This document shows positions 5,360 through 7,556 of a stretch of DNA of 7,556 bases, piece after piece. This DNA is from DATLAN01 sp035527455. GTDB taxonomy: Bacteria > Planctomycetota > Planctomycetia > Pirellulales > Thermoguttaceae. Within the stretch, counting starts at the first letter, position 1. Each line of letters starts with the position of its first letter. The stretch is from NCBI GenBank assembly GCA_035527455.1, contig DATLAN010000370.1, positions 1 to 7,556 of the forward strand. The letters are read 5' to 3'. The notes beneath the pieces are model-generated. The model searched no databases and was not told the DNA's origin. It saw nothing but the letters and a program-made list of their open reading frames with translations. The position numbers and the translations under genes were made by a program.

Positions 5360-7556
5360 TCACCAATACGTTGCCAACAACTCGTCTACGGCCGCCGCGC
5401 TGGCAGCCGGCTTCTGGGATGCCCGATTTGCCGTAGTGATCTGTGCGATTTCGTCGATCCATGCCCAGGGGTCGGCCGGCGCTTCCTGACTCGCCGCGGG
5501 TTCGAGAAACTCCGCCGCGGACTGCGGCAACGCAACTCCCGCCGCCTGCGGTGCCCGGATCAACTCCAGGGCGTCGAGGAAGCCCGTCTGGTGCTGCCTC
5601 GCCAACAGCACGTCGGTCGCGTTGACGCGCCGGTCGCGGTTGAAGTCGTATGGGGAATCGATGGTTGCCGGATCGAGGAAACTGCGGGGGTTGTTCCGCA
5701 CCAAGAGGAGGTCGGCGGTGGTGACTCGTGCGTCCGCCGGCGAGTTGCCCGTCTCGGCCACCACGTTGCCGAAGTAGAAAACGTCGTCCTCGGCCAGGGC
5801 GAGGTTCACCCCCAGCACGGTCACTTGCAGCCACTGATTCGTGATCGCGTAATCGTCCCAGATGATCGTGATCCGGTCGGAGCCGTCGGTGCCGGCGTCC
5901 CGGCGGAGCGTGACGGCGCCGGGTGGCGGAGCGGGTTGCCAAGCGCTCAGATCCTCGCCGTTTCCGATCAGGAACTCGAAGTCGTCCGCATCCGGCGTGA
6001 TTCCGGCCGGCAGGTTGGCGACGTCCACCATGACGCCGTTGATCCCGCGATGGTAGCTGGTGTAGTTGCCCGGCGAAGCGATCTCGCCCGGCATGAGCGC
6101 CGACTTGCCCGCGGCGATCGCATCGTCGTCCCGGGGATTGGCCGCCGCGTCGCTGAGGTCGTAGTCGGAGTTGTTGTAGAAGACGTGGCGATCGACCATT
6201 TCGGCCGGCTCGTCATCGATGGTAACCGTTACCGTGGGCGCCCCGCTCTCGCCGTTTCCGGCGCTGGGGGCGAAATGGGCCAACAGCGCGTCGAGGTCCG
6301 CCTGGTCCACGTAGCCGTCGCCGCGTCCGATCGGCCCGTCGACCATGTCGCCCCGGACCCAGGAGCGATCGGCCGGTTCGCCCGGCTGACTCACGTTCGA
6401 GAGCACGATGTTGATGTCCAGACCGTTCACGTAGCCGTCGCCGTTGGCGTCGCCCGTTTCGGCGACGAACAGGTCGACGGCCACGGCGGAAGCCGGGCCG
6501 TCCGGCGTCAGGCGGCCGACGTACTCGGTTCCCCGATGGAACACGCCGATGCCCAAGTGGCCTTCCGGACCCCTGCGGAAGCCGTGTACGGGCGGGACCG
6601 TGTCGAACTCGCCCAAGACGTGGCCGGACGAGGTGATGATCGTCGCCGTGATCAGCGCTTCGGGCACGATCCCCTCCACGCCCACCGGTTGGATTTCCAG
6701 CGTACCGCCGAGCTGGACGATCCCGCCGGCCTCGAGCGTGCCGTTGGTCGCGCCGCTGACTTGGCAGATATACGTCGCCTCCGAGGTCATCGAGACGTCC
6801 TCGGCGATCGTCAAGCTGCCGCCCGCCCCGATCAGGATCGCACCGCTTTGGAGGGTCAACTCCCGCGCCGACGATCCGGCGAGAATCGTGACCGTGTTGG
6901 TCCTCACCACCACGTCGAGAGCCTCGTCGGGAATCATGCCCACGTGCGTACCGTCGGCAATCACCCAGCGCGCCGGATCGTCCCAGTCGCCGTCGCCTTC
7001 TCCGTCCCAGTAGAGCGTGTGCGCCCAGTTGCCGAAGTCGATCCCGGTGACGATTTGCCCCGCTTCGACGATCACCGATCGCGAGCCGCCGGCGGGACTG
7101 GTCGGCACCCAGACCGGGCTGAGCACTTCGGCCACGGTGTGCGTTCCCGCTCTCACCTGCGGCAAGACGTAGTTCCCATTGGCGTCGGTCGCAGCGGCAG
7201 GTTCCCCGGCGTCCAGCAGGCCGTTGAGATTCTCGTCGATGTAGACCTGCCAGCCGACGAGGCCCTCTTCGCCGCCGTCCCGCTGGCCGTCCCCGTCGCG
7301 ATCGAAGAAGACCTCTCCTTCGATCGTCCCGGGCAACGCGCGGGCGGCGAACGTGGGGCCGGTCACCGTCGCGCCGGGCGTGACGGTCGCCTGGTCCGGC
7401 GGCGTCGGTTCCCAGCCGGTGCGACGCTCGACCAGCACCATGTGCGTGCCGACCGCGACGCCGCCGATCGAATAATCGCCCGCCGCATCGGTAATCGCCG
7501 ACGGCTCGCCCGCGTCGAACTGCCCGTTGCCGTCGAGGTCCACGAAGACCTGCCAG
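5360..7556 (-). CDS. large modular secreted/surface protein with SdrD-B-like repeats and dockerin-like domains (N-terminus outside window)
   Basis: The frame is open through the right edge, giving about 731 C-terminal residues. A GTG at 7543 is only an internal codon, since WQVF directly before it continues a repeat. From the N-terminal side: two SdrD-B-like beta-sandwich units with calcium-type loops (7025-7556); a module opening YWDGEGDGDWDDPARW, then short Val/Thr/Gly-rich strands resembling a beta-helix (about 6488-7015); a dockerin-like pair (6272-6472); a 'VFYNNS...' region (5768-6235); a second dockerin-like pair (5549-5767); and a tail rich in Ala, Pro and Gln ending VDELLATYW. It is strongly acidic with one Cys, as expected of an exported calcium-binding protein. 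I see no transmembrane anchor or PEP-CTERM signal at the C-terminus. The role is probably cell-surface or matrix structure; no enzymatic domain is visible. A signal peptide would lie outside the window. Confidence 0.88.
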   Translation of the reverse strand, partial: WQVFVDLDGNGQFDAGEPSAITDAAGDYSIGGVAVGTHMVLVERRTGWEPTPPDQATVTPGATVTGPTFAARALPGTIEGEVFFDRDGDGQRDGGEEGLVGWQVYIDENLNGLLDAGEPAAATDANGNYVLPQVRAGTHTVAEVLSPVWVPTSPAGGSRSVIVEAGQIVTGIDFGNWAHTLYWDGEGDGDWDDPARWVIADGTHVGMIPDEALDVVVRTNTVTILAGSSARELTLQSGAILIGAGGSLTIAEDVSMTSEATYICQVSGATNGTLEAGGIVQLGGTLEIQPVGVEGIVPEALITATIITSSGHVLGEFDTVPPVHGFRRGPEGHLGIGVFHRGTEYVGRLTPDGPASAVAVDLFVAETGDANGDGYVNGLDINIVLSNVSQPGEPADRSWVRGDMVDGPIGRGDGYVDQADLDALLAHFAPSAGNGESGAPTVTVTIDDEPAEMVDRHVFYNNSDYDLSDAAANPRDDDAIAAGKSALMPGEIASPGNYTSYHRGINGVMVDVANLPAGITPDADDFEFLIGNGEDLSAWQPAPPPGAVTLRRDAGTDGSDRITIIWDDYAITNQWLQVTVLGVNLALAEDDVFYFGNVVAETGNSPADARVTTADLLLVRNNPRSFLDPATIDSPYDFNRDRRVNATDVLLARQHQTGFLDALELIRAPQAAGVALPQSAAEFLEPAASQEAPADPWAWIDEIAQITTANRASQKPAASAAAVDELLATYW
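5549..5767 (-). other. dockerin-like domain 2 (two EF-hand-type loops)
   Basis: The first loop, GNSPADARVTTADLLLVRNN, is degenerate: Asn at position 1, Asp at 5 and Asp at 12. The second, DFNRDRRVNATDVLLARQ, is canonical with Asp, Asn, Asp and Asp at positions 1, 3, 5 and 12. Together they form a typical dockerin duplication near the protein's C-terminus. Confidence 0.7.
5768..6235 (-). other. 'VFYNNS' planctomycete-type extracellular region
   Basis: This region of about 156 residues starts near TVTVTIDDEPAE and carries HVFYNNSDYDLSD, a DDDAIAAGKSALMPGE block, NYTSYHRGINGVMVDVANLP, FEFLIGNG, TIIWDDYAITNQWLQVTVLG and DDVFYFGNVVAETG. I recognise this pattern from large planctomycete surface proteins but know no function for it. 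It appears to be a beta-rich fold that leads directly into the second dockerin-like pair. Confidence 0.6.
6272..6472 (-). other. dockerin-like domain 1 (two EF-hand-type loops)
   Basis: GDANGDGYVNGLD gives a canonical 12-residue loop with Asp, Asn, Asp and Asp at positions 1, 3, 5 and 12. The second loop, GRGDGYVDQADLDALLAHF, keeps positions 5 and 12 but has a changed first half preceded by GDMVDGPI. Dockerins normally bind cohesin domains. In planctomycetes such domains often occur at protein C-termini without a known cohesin partner. Confidence 0.75.
6308..6442 (-). repeat. 15-base direct repeat within dockerin-like domain 1
   Basis: CACGTAGCCGTCGCC occurs at 6308-6322 and again at 6428-6442. 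Both copies encode the GDGYV core of the two calcium loops, so this reflects the internal duplication of the domain and is not a mobile or regulatory repeat. Confidence 0.7.
7025..7556 (-). repeat. two SdrD-B-like repeat units (protein-level)
   Basis: Two copies align with a period of about 101 residues (303 bases): WQVFVDLDGNGQFDAGEP and WQVYIDENLNGLLDAGEP, each followed by a TDA-G-Y segment and a GTH motif 8-10 residues later. The second unit is preceded by VFFDRDGDGQRDGGEEG, the normal opening of such a unit. This implies at least one more half-unit past the right edge. The Asp/Asn-rich loops resemble the calcium sites of staphylococcal Sdr B domains. Confidence 0.8.

Noticed and set aside
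7541..7543. GTG at 7543 as the start of the surface protein
   Set aside because: The codons before it (WQVF) continue the SdrD-B-like repeat to the window edge, so the gene starts outside the window.

Overview
The window is G+C-rich and looks like the chromosome of a member of the Planctomycetota, most likely a Pirellulales-type bacterium. The evidence is a large secreted protein with SdrD-B-like repeats, dockerin-like calcium loops and a 'VFYNNS...' region that I associate with planctomycete surface proteins. A single-chain (alpha2) glycyl-tRNA synthetase fits this too. The taxon is an inference from gene content; there is no rRNA here.

Layout. Positions 1-2784 (minus strand) hold a tightly packed quinone-type operon, transcribed in the order UbiD-family protein, UbiE/MenG methyltransferase, UbiX flavin prenyltransferase. 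Both junctions are 4-base ATGA stop/start overlaps, and UbiX runs off the left edge. A short divergent gap (2785-2869) separates it from a plus-strand pair: a ComB-like 2-phosphosulfolactate phosphatase (2870-3640) and glycyl-tRNA synthetase (3670-5280). A 79-base convergent gap with a perfect 9-bp hairpin follows. From 5360 to the right edge, on the minus strand, lies the C-terminal part of a large modular extracellular protein whose N-terminus is outside the window.

How the genes work together. UbiX makes prenylated FMN, the cofactor of UbiD decarboxylases, and UbiE methylates the demethylated quinone. The trio matches the late decarboxylation and methylation steps of menaquinone synthesis, plausibly the futalosine route in this phylum. 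The most notable observation is that the UbiD-family protein keeps the family fold signature throughout but has substitutions at the positions matching the E. coli UbiD metal ligands, prFMN contacts and proton donor. Its UbiX partner keeps all the catalytic residues I could check. The UbiD member is therefore either a divergent enzyme with a rebuilt active site or a non-catalytic partner. The other genes are ordinary housekeeping or accessory genes, and I saw no CRISPR array, insertion sequence, tRNA or phage gene.
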